From: an uncultured Xenococcaceae cyanobacterium
GTDB taxonomy: Bacteria; Cyanobacteriota; Cyanobacteriia; Cyanobacteriales; Xenococcaceae
Assembly: GCA_937996665.1 (NCBI GenBank)
Contig: CALKUU010000034.1
Coordinates: 1 to 64,000 of the forward strand
DNA: 64,000 nt
Direction of reading: 5' to 3'
Shown here: positions 30,456 through 41,366 of the stretch, piece by piece
Numbering within the stretch: position 1 is the first letter of the stretch
Layout: every line of letters begins with the position of its first letter
Notes under the pieces: generated by a model
Seen by the model: the letters and a program-made list of their open reading frames with translations, nothing else
Told to the model about the DNA's origin: nothing
The model's database searches: none
Position numbers and translations under genes: made by a program

Positions 30456-32132
30456 TTAGTCAGGCAAATAACCATTCAAACTAACTTTTACAGTTGCTGT
30501 TCCTACTTCACCACTTTCAGCAATAGCGGTGTAAGTGAAGGTATCTGAGGCTTCGGTAGGCGCATCCTCATTAGGTGTGTAGATAATGTTGCCATCACTA
30601 TTGACCGTAACAGTACCGTAAGTTCCTTGTGTATAACTTTGAATACTCAACTCGCCACCTTCTGGATCAGAGTCATTATCTAAAACTGGGATATTGACTC
30701 CATTGTCCCCAAAAGTCGAAGCTTCATCATCAACTACATTCGGGGGATTGATTGCTCTTACAACACTAATACTGTTGCTGGCTACAGCTCCATCTACTCC
30801 AGTTACAACAGTATTGAAACTATAATTTCCTGCCGTATTTCCAGTAACTTCCATTTCAAAAGTTCTAGATTCACCATCTTTGACTTCATCGCAGCCAAGA
30901 GAGTCAGTACAGTTATAGATAATATCTAATCCATTAGTATCGCCTTGGCTTTCAAAATTTAAGTCAATCGAATTAGCTGTGGTTGTGGTTACTTCGGTAG
31001 CGACTTCATCAATTAAAGTCCCAATTGTCTCAGCTAGAGAAGAAGTCGAGCTTCCTGAAAATAGACCGCCAGTAGCATCAGCGATGGAAGAAGCCTGAGA
31101 TTCGTAGTCGATTCCATAGGCGATACTGCTTGAATTTGTATAAGCATTAACCGCAATTACCGAAATATCATTATCTTTAAGCGCATTGATAGCCTCGGTC
31201 TGGCTAACAACACTAGTATGCGCTCTTGCATCGCCAAACCAAACAATTAATCTTTTAGCATCAGGACGCCACTTCGTTTGATAGTCAGTGTCAAATCCTC
31301 CAATCGAATCGCCTGAAGTAGCAGCTTGATGTAATGCGAAGAAATTTCCTTCTGGATGATCTCCTCCTCCACTAGCAAACCAATTATCTATCGCTTCTAG
31401 TGCATCAGAGCGAGATCCTCCATTTACTTTCTCTTGGAGCTCATAAGCAAGTTCGCCTCGGCCAGATACGGTTACACTCTTATAGTCTTTTGCTGTCCAT
31501 GAATAACTGTAACCACTTGAACGATATCTGTCATGAAAAGAAGATGACTGCCAACGGTGATATGTAGAGCTTACTTCGCCATTTTTTTTAAGTTCATAGT
31601 TGTATAAATAGTAAGTTCTAGGACCATAGCGTGTGCCAAACACTGTAGTAGAGTTTCCATATTTAGCAGTTCTTTCATAGGTAGAAGTTGTCCCGGAAGG
31701 AATATACCTATGTGTTTGGCTAGTACTATACTCATCCGGATTACCAAAATATCTAGCAACACCTATTTCCACGTCGCCGTAAGTGTTATCTAAGTTATTT
31801 AATAATGCGCTAGCCTGTTCCTGGACGTTGTCAATTGCTGAGCCCATACTACCTGTATTATCAGCTATGAACAAGACATCGAGTTTTCCAGGCTTAGTGA
31901 TTATTTCAGTTTCAACTGTATCATCAACATTCACTTGGATAGTACGTTCCAAAGTAACTGTTTCTTCTTCATTGATGGTCGCGGAATAACTATCTGGACT
32001 AATTGTGCCTGAAACACCTGAATCACCTTCGCTTCCTTGTGCAATTCCAGGAAAAATACTACTAGTTCCTGCCATCAAAGCTGCCATGGCACTTACCATG
32101 GTAACTTTTTTTATTTTTTTGAAATTAACCAT
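30456..32132 (-). CDS. secreted VWA-domain protein with C-terminal cadherin/Ig-like domain
   Basis: signal peptide; MIDAS-like DVLFIADNTGSMGSAIDNV; C-terminal NVVDDEASTFGDNGVNIPVLDNDSDPEGGELSIQSYTQGTYGTVTVNSDGNIIYTPNED...DTFTYTA. Confidence 0.85.
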   Translation of the reverse strand: MVNFKKIKKVTMVSAMAALMAGTSSIFPGIAQGSEGDSGVSGTISPDSYSATINEEETVTLERTIQVNVDDTVETEIITKPGKLDVLFIADNTGSMGSAIDNVQEQASALLNNLDNTYGDVEIGVARYFGNPDEYSTSQTHRYIPSGTTSTYERTAKYGNSTTVFGTRYGPRTYYLYNYELKKNGEVSSTYHRWQSSSFHDRYRSSGYSYSWTAKDYKSVTVSGRGELAYELQEKVNGGSRSDALEAIDNWFASGGGDHPEGNFFALHQAATSGDSIGGFDTDYQTKWRPDAKRLIVWFGDARAHTSVVSQTEAINALKDNDISVIAVNAYTNSSSIAYGIDYESQASSIADATGGLFSGSSTSSLAETIGTLIDEVATEVTTTTANSIDLNFESQGDTNGLDIIYNCTDSLGCDEVKDGESRTFEMEVTGNTAGNYSFNTVVTGVDGAVASNSISVVRAINPPNVVDDEASTFGDNGVNIPVLDNDSDPEGGELSIQSYTQGTYGTVTVNSDGNIIYTPNEDAPTEASDTFTYTAIAESGEVGTATVKVSLNGYLPD

Positions 32133-32348
32133 TATCTCTGCAATTCTAAATATGTGTTTTGAAGTGTGTGTTTTGTGAAAATTCTTGATTTTTCTGCAAG
32201 AATGAACCTTTTTTAAATTTTGATTGATTGCGGTTTAAGGAATATTGAAAATTGTTAGTAGAAATAGCTCAATCAAAAAGTTATTTTTGGCATTGATTTA
32301 TTTCAATACTTCAATCAACTTAACTATCACTATCTCAAGTTTCTTTAA

Positions 32349-32630
32349 TTAGTCGCAGAGTATTGATCTTTCTTCACTTGATAAGCCAATAAATCCTTCT
32401 GCCATATCCTTGAGACCTTTTTCTTCTCTCTTAGATAGGGAAAGTTCATCAGCCTTATTTTCAATTTCTTCAAGTACTTCGGTATGACTTAAATCTAGAT
32501 TACAAATAGCGTTAAAAACAATTTGAACTTCTTTTGACTGAAGAGGTACTCCTTGACCAGCAAATGCTACTCCTGGAGCGGCTAAAGTTAAAATAATTGC
32601 AGAAAGATTAATTAATTTTTTCATGATCAA
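32349..32630 (-). CDS. small secreted hypothetical protein
   Basis: MKKLINLSAIILTLAAPGVAFAGQ signal peptide, two Cys in mature part. Confidence 0.6.
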   Translation of the reverse strand: MIMKKLINLSAIILTLAAPGVAFAGQGVPLQSKEVQIVFNAICNLDLSHTEVLEEIENKADELSLSKREEKGLKDMAEGFIGLSSEERSILCD

Positions 32631-33070
32631 TAATAAATAAAAAAGTATGTGTTTGTAATGGGCAACTAATCTAAAACCGAATTAAAACCGTGCTTGTTTT
32701 ATAACTATTTAGCTTGTAAATCGGCTCTTTGTTTGTTCTTCTATTTAATAGTAGCGACTGAAAAATAGATAGTAAATCCAAGAAAGTACTATTTAAAATA
32801 TATTGATATGACTAAGTATTGCTTTGTTTTTTTGTTGAATGTATTTTTAATGTCAAGAAAGAAGATTTTTAAAAATACTTAAGTTTATCTAAAGCTTATC
32901 TGTTTATGATTTTGACGCTGTATTTGTTTGGTGATAATTATATTTTTTTTATTGCCAATTTAATATTATGTAAAAATATTTCCTAGTGAAATTACTTAAT
33001 GATGTCTTTTTTTAAGGATAAAATTATTGAGAATATGTATAACTTAAATGCTTTTTGTTTGGATTATTTG

Positions 33071-33109
33071 ATTTTAATCAGAAAATGTCAGCTATTTTCT
33101 GATTAAAAT
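33071..33109 (+). terminator. perfect 16-bp inverted repeat followed by T-rich tract
   Basis: attttaatcagaaaat-gtcagct-attttctgattaaaat then attatttttt. Confidence 0.6.
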
Positions 33110-33304
33110 ATTATTTTTTCTTAGTGAAAAAGATCATTTTAGATTGATGTAATGATTTTTGTTCGCTCTAAAAAAATATCGTTTTCCAATTATTAATCAA
33201 ATAATTGATGGAAAGATGATGAAAAAATAACAAGATATAATTTTATTGTTTTGGTAACTATTTTGTTGATTTATATTAGTTTTGTACTCCGAAGTTGACA
33301 AATG

Positions 33305-33332
33305 AAAACCCAATTGATTTTAATTGGGTTTT
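33305..33332. terminator. orphan terminator-like hairpin
   Basis: aaaacccaatt-gatttt-aattgggtttt, perfect 11-bp stem. Confidence 0.65.
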
Positions 33333-33514
33333 GTTGTTGCAAAAGTAAGTAACCTGACGAAGCTTAAGTCTCATGTAAATACTTTGGCTATATGAGAAAA
33401 TTTCTTTACTTATTACCTTGCTTAGCTCTACAATAAACTTTCTCTAATAGGCGACGTAAGAACAAGAACTTAAACATCGCGAATTATTCGTTGTAATCAA
33501 ATTTAGAGTTAACT

Positions 33515-34438
33515 ATGGAACAGCTACAAGGAAGGGATCTTTTAAGCATTGCCGATCTTAATGCTCAGGAGTTGGGTATGCTTTTGAAGGTGTCCCAGCA
33601 GCTTAAAAGCGGTGAACTTAAGCCTAGATGTGATAAGACTTTAGGTTTACTTTTTACTAAGGCATCTACTCGAACTAGGGTTTCTTTTACTGTAGCGATG
33701 TATCAATTAGGCGGTAATGTAATTGATCTTAATCCTAATGTAACTCAGGTGGGAAGAGGGGAGCCATTAGAAGATACAGCAAGAGTTTTGTCTCGTTATC
33801 TTGATGCTCTGGCAATTCGTACTTTTGCCCAAAAAGATATAGAAACTTTTGCTGAGTTTGCCGAAATTCCAGTAATTAATGCTTTAACTGATTTAGAACA
33901 TCCTTGCCAAATCTTAGCTGATTTGATGACCATCCAAGAATGTTTTGGCTCTTTGGGTGGTCTTACCATTACATATTTAGGAGATGGTAATAATGTGGCT
34001 CATTCGCTCTTATTGGGAGGTGCCTTAGCTGGTGTTAATGTCCATGTAGCGACGCCTCCTAACTATCAGCCAGATCCACAGATAGTCGATCAGGCTAAGT
34101 CTTTAGCCCAGAACAAATCTCAAATTTTAATTACTAATGATGCGATCGCTGCTGTGGAAGGAGCGCAGGTAATTTATACCGATGTTTGGGCAAGTATGGG
34201 TCAGGAGGATTTGGCAGATAGCCGAGTTCCTATTTTTCAGCCATATCAAGTGAATGATAGCTTGATAGAACATGCGGACAAGGAAGCAATTGTTTTGCAC
34301 TGCTTACCTGCCCACAGAGGAGAAGAAATTACTAATGAGGTAATTGAAGGACAGCGATCGCGAGTATGGCAACAAGCAGAAAATAGAATGCATGCCCAGA
34401 AAGCACTTCTTGTCAGCTTATTTGCAGAAAATAGCTAG
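33515..34438 (+). CDS. argF: ornithine carbamoyltransferase
   Basis: FTKASTRTRVSFTVAMYQLGG; HPCQILADLMTI; HCLPAHRGEE. Confidence 0.97.
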   Translation: MEQLQGRDLLSIADLNAQELGMLLKVSQQLKSGELKPRCDKTLGLLFTKASTRTRVSFTVAMYQLGGNVIDLNPNVTQVGRGEPLEDTARVLSRYLDALAIRTFAQKDIETFAEFAEIPVINALTDLEHPCQILADLMTIQECFGSLGGLTITYLGDGNNVAHSLLLGGALAGVNVHVATPPNYQPDPQIVDQAKSLAQNKSQILITNDAIAAVEGAQVIYTDVWASMGQEDLADSRVPIFQPYQVNDSLIEHADKEAIVLHCLPAHRGEEITNEVIEGQRSRVWQQAENRMHAQKALLVSLFAENS

Positions 34439-34594
34439 CAAGAGTAAAGCCCAAACCATAATTACTCCTGATAACTAACTAATTGTTTTTGAGTTTTGAC
34501 TCTAATTTCGGTATACTACGCCTTTTCTCAGCTAACAGTTATGAAAATTAATTGTTAGGAGCTGAAAACAGTTGCACTTGCAACAGAAACTAAA

Positions 34595-35713
34595 CTATTC
34601 AAACCCCATTACCTTGGCAACTTCAGTTAAATTTGCCTCTATCCCTTGATGCGTTTTATTAATGCTGTACTCAATTGCACTATCGGGATCTTTGAGTCCA
34701 TTTCCAGTTAAAACGCAGACTATAGAGGAATTCTCGGGTACTTGGTCTTTTACCTTGAGTAAACCTGCAACTGAAGCAGCAGAAGCCGGCTCACAAAAAA
34801 TTCCTTCTTCCGAAGCCAGGATTCGGTAAGCGTCTAAAATTTCTTCGTCCGTGACCGCATTAAATTCTCCGCTGCTACTTTGTTGGGCATGTAGTGCTTT
34901 GTCCCAGTTAGCTGGATTACCAATTCTGATTGCGGTGGCAATGGTTTCTGGGTGCGAAATTGGTGCTCCGGCAATAAAGGGAGCTGCCCCTGAAGCTTGA
35001 AATCCCATCATCTTAGGAAGTTTATTACATTTGCCAACCTGATAATATTCATTGAATCCCATCCAGTAGGCAGAAATATTACCTGCATTCCCAACTGGGA
35101 TACACAACCAGTCTGGTGCATTACCTAAAACATCGACTACTTCAAAAGCAGCAGTTTTTTGTCCTTGTAGACGAAAGGGATTAACTGAATTAACGAGGGT
35201 TACAGGGTAGCTTTCTGCTGCTTGTCTGACGACTTTAAGCGCATCATCGAAATTTCCTTTGACAGCAATAACTTCAGCACCATAAAGCAGTGCTTGTGCT
35301 AATTTACCTAACGCAACATATCCATCCGGAATAATTACAAAAGCTCGCATTCCTGCTCTTCTTGCATAGGCGGCAGCCGCGGCTGATGTATTTCCGGTGC
35401 TGGCACAAATGACTGCGGTAGCTCCTGCTTCTTTGGCTTTAGAAATAGCCATCGTCATTCCTCTATCCTTGAAGCTACCAGTCGGATTGAGTCCATCGTA
35501 CTTGACATATACTTTAACTTTTTTCCCGATCCTATCAGCGATCGCTGGTGCGGGAATTAAAGGGGTATTTCCCTCTAAAAGAGTTATGACAGGAGTATCA
35601 TCACTAACGGGTAGATAAGAACGATAAGTCTCAATTAATCCTTGCCAATTATTAGCAGCAGTAGCTTTAGTGGGTGTTTGAGGAATATTTTCAGCAGGCA
35701 CAGTCGAAGTCAC
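34595..35713 (-). CDS. thrC: threonine synthase
   Basis: [45 protein letters not shown]. Confidence 0.95.
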   Translation of the reverse strand: MTSTVPAENIPQTPTKATAANNWQGLIETYRSYLPVSDDTPVITLLEGNTPLIPAPAIADRIGKKVKVYVKYDGLNPTGSFKDRGMTMAISKAKEAGATAVICASTGNTSAAAAAYARRAGMRAFVIIPDGYVALGKLAQALLYGAEVIAVKGNFDDALKVVRQAAESYPVTLVNSVNPFRLQGQKTAAFEVVDVLGNAPDWLCIPVGNAGNISAYWMGFNEYYQVGKCNKLPKMMGFQASGAAPFIAGAPISHPETIATAIRIGNPANWDKALHAQQSSSGEFNAVTDEEILDAYRILASEEGIFCEPASAASVAGLLKVKDQVPENSSIVCVLTGNGLKDPDSAIEYSINKTHQGIEANLTEVAKVMGFE

Positions 35714-35818
35714 AATAATTTAGTTATTAACGAATAAATAATCAGAGTGTGTTATCTAAACTCTCACCATATATACGACTTAAGCTCTAAGCTTCAAGTT
35801 AAAATAACTCAAAACTTA

Positions 35819-35848
35819 AAACTTTAGATCGTTAAACTTTAGATCGTT
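35819..35848. repeat. 15-bp tandem duplication
   Basis: aaactttagatcgtt x2. Confidence 0.9.
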
Positions 35849-35859
35849 CCTATCAGCAA

Positions 35860-37344
35860 TTACTTATCGCTAATCACAACTCCAGACTTTATTTTACCTT
35901 GATATCTACCCCGATTTGAAGGTCTGCCACCATTTGAAGATCTGCCACCGTATCCATCTTTGCGGTATCCACCACCACCGCGACCGGATCTTTTTCTGAT
36001 GACTGGCTTACTAAAGCTTTCTTCCGGAATTTCCCAATCTCCTTTCATCCACTGAGGACAGTTTTGGTCGTAGACCATTTGCAAAGCCGCAGCTGCGATC
36101 GCCTGAGGATCATACTCATCACTTAGTTCTTTTACCAAAGGTAAGAATGATGCTACTCTTTCCCCAGCTAGGGTATCTTTGATTCTGGTTTTTAGTTTAG
36201 CAACTCGTTTAGCTTCTACTTGATTGCGATTAGGAATTTTAGAGGACTCTAGTTTCTGACGCAGACGACGCTCGATTTGTTTGAGCATGCGACGATCTCC
36301 AGGTTGAACAAGGGCGATCGCTGTTCCTGTCTTGCCTGCACGACCAGTACGACCAATACGGTGAATATAAGTCTCCGCATTGTCTGGAAGATCGTAATTA
36401 ATTACATGAGTTAGATCATGTACATCTAATCCTCTAGCAGCGATATCAGTGGCAACAATTATTTTAACTTTGCCATCACGGAAACGTTTCACGAGTCGTT
36501 CTCTTTGAACTTGGCTTAAATTACCGTGATACTCATCAACACTGTGTCCAGCCTCTTGCAACTTTCCTGCAAGCTCATTTGCTGTTCTTTTTGTACGGAC
36601 GAAAATAATTGCAGTTTCTGGTTCTTCGATTTCTAAGATCGGCTGTAATGCTTTGTATTTCTGCCAGCCACGGGGAACATTGTAGATATGTTGATCGATT
36701 CTGGTTGGAGCAGCTTGTTGTTGTTGAACCTTAATCATGACAGGAGATCTCAAGAACTGCTTGATCAAGTCCTTAATTTCTCTGGGCATGGTTGCCGAGA
36801 AGCAGACAGTTTGTCTCTCTTCAGGCGCTTGTCGCAAGATGGTTTTAACATCATCAATGAAACCCATGCTTAACATTTCATCGGCTTCGTCAAGAACTGC
36901 AACCTTAAGGTTGCCAAGATTTAACTTTCTTCTTTCCAAAAGATCGATAACCCTTCCAGGTGTTCCGACAACGACGTGAACGCCTCTTTGTAAGCTGCGA
37001 ATCTGTCTGTCAATTGCTTGACCACCATAGACATTAAGAACAAAAATGCGACGGTTGCCAACAAAGTCTTTAATTGCATCGCCAACTTGTTGGGCAAGTT
37101 CGCGAGTTGGAGTCAAAATTAATACCTGAACCGATTTGTCACTGGGATCAACTAACTCTAGTGCTGGCAAAGAAAACGCAGCGGTTTTTCCTGTACCAGT
37201 TTGAGATTGACCAAAAATGTCGCGTCCTTGAAGTAAAGCAGGAATAGCCTCTTGTTGAATTTGAGTAGGTTCAACAAACCCAATACTTTCTAGTTGCTGA
37301 CTACAAGCATCGGATAAGCCTAATTCGCGGAAAGTGATTGTCAT
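35860..37344 (-). CDS. crhR: DEAD-box RNA helicase (CrhR/DeaD-like)
   Basis: GQSQTGTGKTAA, VLDEADEML, SAT, HRIGRTGRAGKTG; directly downstream of rimO as in Synechocystis. Confidence 0.85.
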   Translation of the reverse strand: MTITFRELGLSDACSQQLESIGFVEPTQIQQEAIPALLQGRDIFGQSQTGTGKTAAFSLPALELVDPSDKSVQVLILTPTRELAQQVGDAIKDFVGNRRIFVLNVYGGQAIDRQIRSLQRGVHVVVGTPGRVIDLLERRKLNLGNLKVAVLDEADEMLSMGFIDDVKTILRQAPEERQTVCFSATMPREIKDLIKQFLRSPVMIKVQQQQAAPTRIDQHIYNVPRGWQKYKALQPILEIEEPETAIIFVRTKRTANELAGKLQEAGHSVDEYHGNLSQVQRERLVKRFRDGKVKIIVATDIAARGLDVHDLTHVINYDLPDNAETYIHRIGRTGRAGKTGTAIALVQPGDRRMLKQIERRLRQKLESSKIPNRNQVEAKRVAKLKTRIKDTLAGERVASFLPLVKELSDEYDPQAIAAAALQMVYDQNCPQWMKGDWEIPEESFSKPVIRKRSGRGGGGYRKDGYGGRSSNGGRPSNRGRYQGKIKSGVVISDK

Positions 37345-37478
37345 AATTTACTTTGTTCGTTTTAATTTTTGCTGAGATTTACAAAAAAACTGCAGAGTTT
37401 TTTATATTTTTTCTATGGCGTTCCTCCCTAAAGAAATTAAAGAGGGAAACTGGAAAAAGCCACTTTTTAATTAAAAAT

Positions 37479-38816
37479 TTAGACCGCCGAATAAGTTGCT
37501 ACAGGAACAACTTCGCCATAAAGATCGTACGTATCTGTTGCTGTAATAGATACGGGAACTATCGACCCCAAAGAAGCTTCACCGCGCACATAGACAAGGC
37601 CGTCTACCTCTGGAGCAAATCTATCGCAACGTCCGATTAATTCTCCCGTTTGTGGGTTTTCTTGTTCGATCAAGACATCAACTGTTTTCCCAAAATAAGC
37701 TTGGTTATTTCTAGCGGAAATTGGTTGCTGAATTAACATCAGAGCCTCACGACGAGAATCCATAACCTCTTGCGAGATTTGGTTTTCCATCGAGTAGGAT
37801 GGGGTCTCTTTTTCTGCAGAAAAAGTGAAAACCCCGACATGATCAAACGTATGACGTTGGACAAATTCTATTAGATGCTGGAAGTGAGCATCAGTTTCAC
37901 CTGGGAAGCCAACAATAAATGTAGTGCGGAGGGTGGCTTCTGGCAAAGATTTTTTAATTTTTTCAATTATTTGGTCGTTAACCATTCCTTGCCAAGGACG
38001 ATTCATGGCACGGAGGATTTCAGGATGGGAATGCTGCAAAGGTAAGTCTAGATAGGGTAAGACATTAGGTGTTTCCCTGATTGCGGATATAACCTCAGTA
38101 GTTAGCCCAGTTGGATACGCATAGTGAACTCTGATCCAGTCGATATTGGTTGCACCTAATGCTCTTAGCAATTCTGCTAATTTAGGCTTGCCGTAGATAT
38201 CAACTCCATAGTTGGTGGTTATTTGCGAGATTAAGATTACCTCTTTAACACCCTGAATAGACAACTGCTCAACTTCAGCAACAATTGACTCAATGGTACG
38301 CGATCGCTGCTTACCTCGAAGATGAGGAATTATACAAAAAGCGCATTTATAGTCACAGCCTTCAGCGACCCTCACATAGGCAACTCCCTCTGTTGTAGTT
38401 CGGTAGCGAGGTAAAGTTTCATCCGCAATATAGGTAGGTTCGGGAGAAACCTCAACTACTCTTTCTCCCTGTTCGGCTCTAGCAATCACATCAACTATTT
38501 TGTGATAATCGCCACTACCGACTACCGCTACTGCTTCGGGTATCTCTTCTAAAAGTTCTTGCTGAAAATGTTGTGCCATACAACCTGTGATGACAACCTT
38601 TTTCTTTGCTTCAGCTAATTCGACCAAAGTCCGCACTGACTCTTCTCTCGCAGACTGAATAAAACTGCAAGTATTAACCACTACGTAATCAGCTAATTCT
38701 TCGTTGGAATCGACTTGGTGTCCTGCGTTTGCAAGCAAACCAATCATATGCTCAGAATCTATACGGTTTTTCTCACACCCCAGATGGGATATGGCTACAC
38801 TTGGCTTTTCCGCCAT
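37479..38816 (-). CDS. rimO: ribosomal protein S12 methylthiotransferase RimO
   Basis: radical-SAM CxxxCxxC ([20 protein letters not shown]), UPF0004 N-terminus, TRAM C-terminus. Confidence 0.95.
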   Translation of the reverse strand: MAEKPSVAISHLGCEKNRIDSEHMIGLLANAGHQVDSNEELADYVVVNTCSFIQSAREESVRTLVELAEAKKKVVITGCMAQHFQQELLEEIPEAVAVVGSGDYHKIVDVIARAEQGERVVEVSPEPTYIADETLPRYRTTTEGVAYVRVAEGCDYKCAFCIIPHLRGKQRSRTIESIVAEVEQLSIQGVKEVILISQITTNYGVDIYGKPKLAELLRALGATNIDWIRVHYAYPTGLTTEVISAIRETPNVLPYLDLPLQHSHPEILRAMNRPWQGMVNDQIIEKIKKSLPEATLRTTFIVGFPGETDAHFQHLIEFVQRHTFDHVGVFTFSAEKETPSYSMENQISQEVMDSRREALMLIQQPISARNNQAYFGKTVDVLIEQENPQTGELIGRCDRFAPEVDGLVYVRGEASLGSIVPVSITATDTYDLYGEVVPVATYSAV

Positions 38817-39326
38817 ACGTTATCCTAATTTATAAAATGACCAATAATAAATTTCAGTTAGACAAGGAGTTATGTTGCGCCAGACTCAATATCTCTCGTT
38901 TGGTCAAGTTAATAGTGTATATAACTTCCCCTTTAATAACTCAACAAATTGAAAAATTTACTTTGTGAGTAAGGCTAGATATCGCCTCTGACTTCTAGTC
39001 TTTTCAGTTAATCTTAAAACTAAGTAGTGTTAATCAACCGAAAATATCAGATTATTTAGTTCTTAAAGTATTGTAACAGAAACTTGCACGATTGAAAATA
39101 ACTCTTTTATCCGGAATTGATTCTCGATTGGGTTAGTAATTCTAGCCCAGCATAACACCCCTTAATTTTTACTTAGAATTGATCATAGCAAATCTTTTTT
39201 TTGTTGATCAACATAAAAAAATATAGGCATTTTTTCTTGTATCTGCTAATTTTGTTTTTCTCGAAGCAGTTAGTGTATATATGGAAAGGATTTGATAAAA
39301 TTTGCAAACCAGAAAAAGGATTATCT

Positions 39327-39968
39327 ATGACCCCTGTAACCGTTTTAGAAAAGCTTCAATGGCGCTATGCTGTCAAGAAATTTGATTCCTCCAAGAAAAT
39401 TCCAGACGATGTTTGGAAGGCATTGGAACAAAGCTTGGTTTTATCTCCTTCTTCTTTTGGCTTACAGCCATGGAAATTTTTTGTTGTCCAAAACCCGGAT
39501 ACTCGGCAGGAGTTGTTAGCACATTCATGGGGACAAAAACAGGTTGTTGATGCTTCGCATCTGATTGTATTAGCAATTAAGGATGGCGTAAACGATCAAG
39601 ATGTTGATCTTTATTTACAGCGAATGGCAGAGGTACAAAAAGTCCCTGTCGCTAATCTGGAAAAGTTTGGTGGAATGGTCAAAGGCTTTTTAAAAAATCC
39701 TCCATTTCCTTTTGAGGCTAATGAGTGGTCAGCTAGACAAGTTTATATTGCTTTGGGCTTTTTGATGACCTGTGCTGCCGTCTTAGATATTGATACCTGT
39801 CCGATGGAAGGATTTATGCCTCATGAATATGATCGAGTTTTGAATTTGCCTGAAAAAGGATATAAGTCTGTTTTGGTTTGTCCTGTTGGTTATAGATCCG
39901 GAGATGATCAATCGGCAGATCGACCTAAGGTTCGTTTCCCCACAGAGCAGGTCGTAGAATATTTATAA
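39327..39968 (+). CDS. nitroreductase-family NAD(P)H-dependent oxidoreductase (start likely 39327)
   Basis: MTPVTVLEKLQWRYAVKKFDSSKKIPDDVWKALEQSLVLSPSSFGLQPWKFFVV. Confidence 0.9.
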   Translation: MTPVTVLEKLQWRYAVKKFDSSKKIPDDVWKALEQSLVLSPSSFGLQPWKFFVVQNPDTRQELLAHSWGQKQVVDASHLIVLAIKDGVNDQDVDLYLQRMAEVQKVPVANLEKFGGMVKGFLKNPPFPFEANEWSARQVYIALGFLMTCAAVLDIDTCPMEGFMPHEYDRVLNLPEKGYKSVLVCPVGYRSGDDQSADRPKVRFPTEQVVEYL

Positions 39969-40131
39969 CGATTTAGTCTCTTGCCCTGATTTAGTATTGT
40001 CAACAGGTAAAAACTGATAGTCTTGGCAATATTCCCTTGAAAAATATTCGAAGAACTCAACTATTCAAATCAAAAACCTAATCTCTAAATAATTTAAGGT
40101 ATTTGGGGCTTGGGTTATTTTTTTCTTGCAC

Positions 40132-40566
40132 TCAAAATAATTCACTACATCTAACTTGCTGAATAGTTTGAGGTAACACCCCTACGAGCATTGCAAAGGC
40201 CTCGTCTGGAAGTTTTCTGACAGTTTCTCCATCAAACCAATGCTCAAACTGATTTAGAATAACTCTGGCTCTTTCTGTTGCGATCTGATTATCAGTGATT
40301 TGCTTGGTCAATTTAACCCATTGTCGCCGCATTTTATATGCTTGTCTTCTGTCTTCGGAAGTTTTGGGAATTATTAGGGAAGGAATGCCAACTTCAATGA
40401 CTTTGGTTACATTCTGGTCAAACTGACCACCGACAATAGCTCCTGGCCCAACAAACTCGGCATGATATTGCTTGTAAACAATTAACCCATTTTTGCGGCG
40501 AGGATTTACGATGAAGAGCTTTTGCGACGTTATTTTTTCCAAAATGTCAATAAACGATGAGTTCAT
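40132..40566 (-). CDS. conserved hypothetical protein
   Basis: 144 aa uninterrupted ORF, no family recognised. Confidence 0.45.
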   Translation of the reverse strand: MNSSFIDILEKITSQKLFIVNPRRKNGLIVYKQYHAEFVGPGAIVGGQFDQNVTKVIEVGIPSLIIPKTSEDRRQAYKMRRQWVKLTKQITDNQIATERARVILNQFEHWFDGETVRKLPDEAFAMLVGVLPQTIQQVRCSELF

Positions 40567-40662
40567 GACTTCAAGTAAATTTTCACGATAAACATTTGGA
40601 TAAAAGCCAATCTTAGGATGACCTCAGAAAACTTTAAAGTTCATATGCATCATCCTATAATG

Positions 40663-41247
40663 CTAGCTACTATTCACCTTAGATAGCTTTTTTCTTAACA
40701 GAATCCTGGTTGAGCCAGGATAGAAAAGACTTGACCATTGACGTTCCCTTTTGATTATTTGGTATCCGCTGTCAAGATAAAGTTTTAGAGCTAATCTATT
40801 TTCTTCAAGTACATGCAGCTGAACTCGATCATAACCCCAACTACAAGCAATTTGATCGCATTTTTGTAACAGTTTGCTAGCCAGTCCTTGGCGGCGATAA
40901 TTTTCTCTAACTGCTAGGTTAGAGACATAGGGATATTGTGCTGCGGGAGCCCAAAAAGAAGTTCGTAGGGAAATTTCTACAGTACCTATAATTAATGAGT
41001 TATTATCTTCTTCCGTTGTTGCAACTAAGCATTTGTGGAGCGGTGGTTTGTTATTTAGTCGATAACGAAGATCTTCACTAATTGTGAATCTAAGTAGAAG
41101 TTGTAATCCTGCCAAGATTCCTGAATAACTATAAAAACTAGAAACTATCGTATCGGCAATTTGGTCGATATCTTTATCGTTTGCGGAACGAATGCTGTTT
41201 TTTGGCTTAAGAATATCCAAGTTATTAGTCTTTATAGAAAAGCTCAT
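40663..41247 (-). CDS. GNAT family N-acetyltransferase
   Basis: YPYVSNLAVRENYRRQGLASKLLQKCDQIACSWGYDRVQLHVLEENRLALKLYLDSGYQ. Confidence 0.92.
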   Translation of the reverse strand: MSFSIKTNNLDILKPKNSIRSANDKDIDQIADTIVSSFYSYSGILAGLQLLLRFTISEDLRYRLNNKPPLHKCLVATTEEDNNSLIIGTVEISLRTSFWAPAAQYPYVSNLAVRENYRRQGLASKLLQKCDQIACSWGYDRVQLHVLEENRLALKLYLDSGYQIIKRERQWSSLFYPGSTRILLRKKLSKVNSS

Positions 41248-41366
41248 TAAGCAAAATTTTAGCTAAAATTGCTCCGACTATTGTAGTTGCTTATTTGGAG
41301 AAAAGTGTAATTTTTTTTTGAGCTGGGGAACAATATAAGTATTGATTTGGTTCTGCATATAATCTT

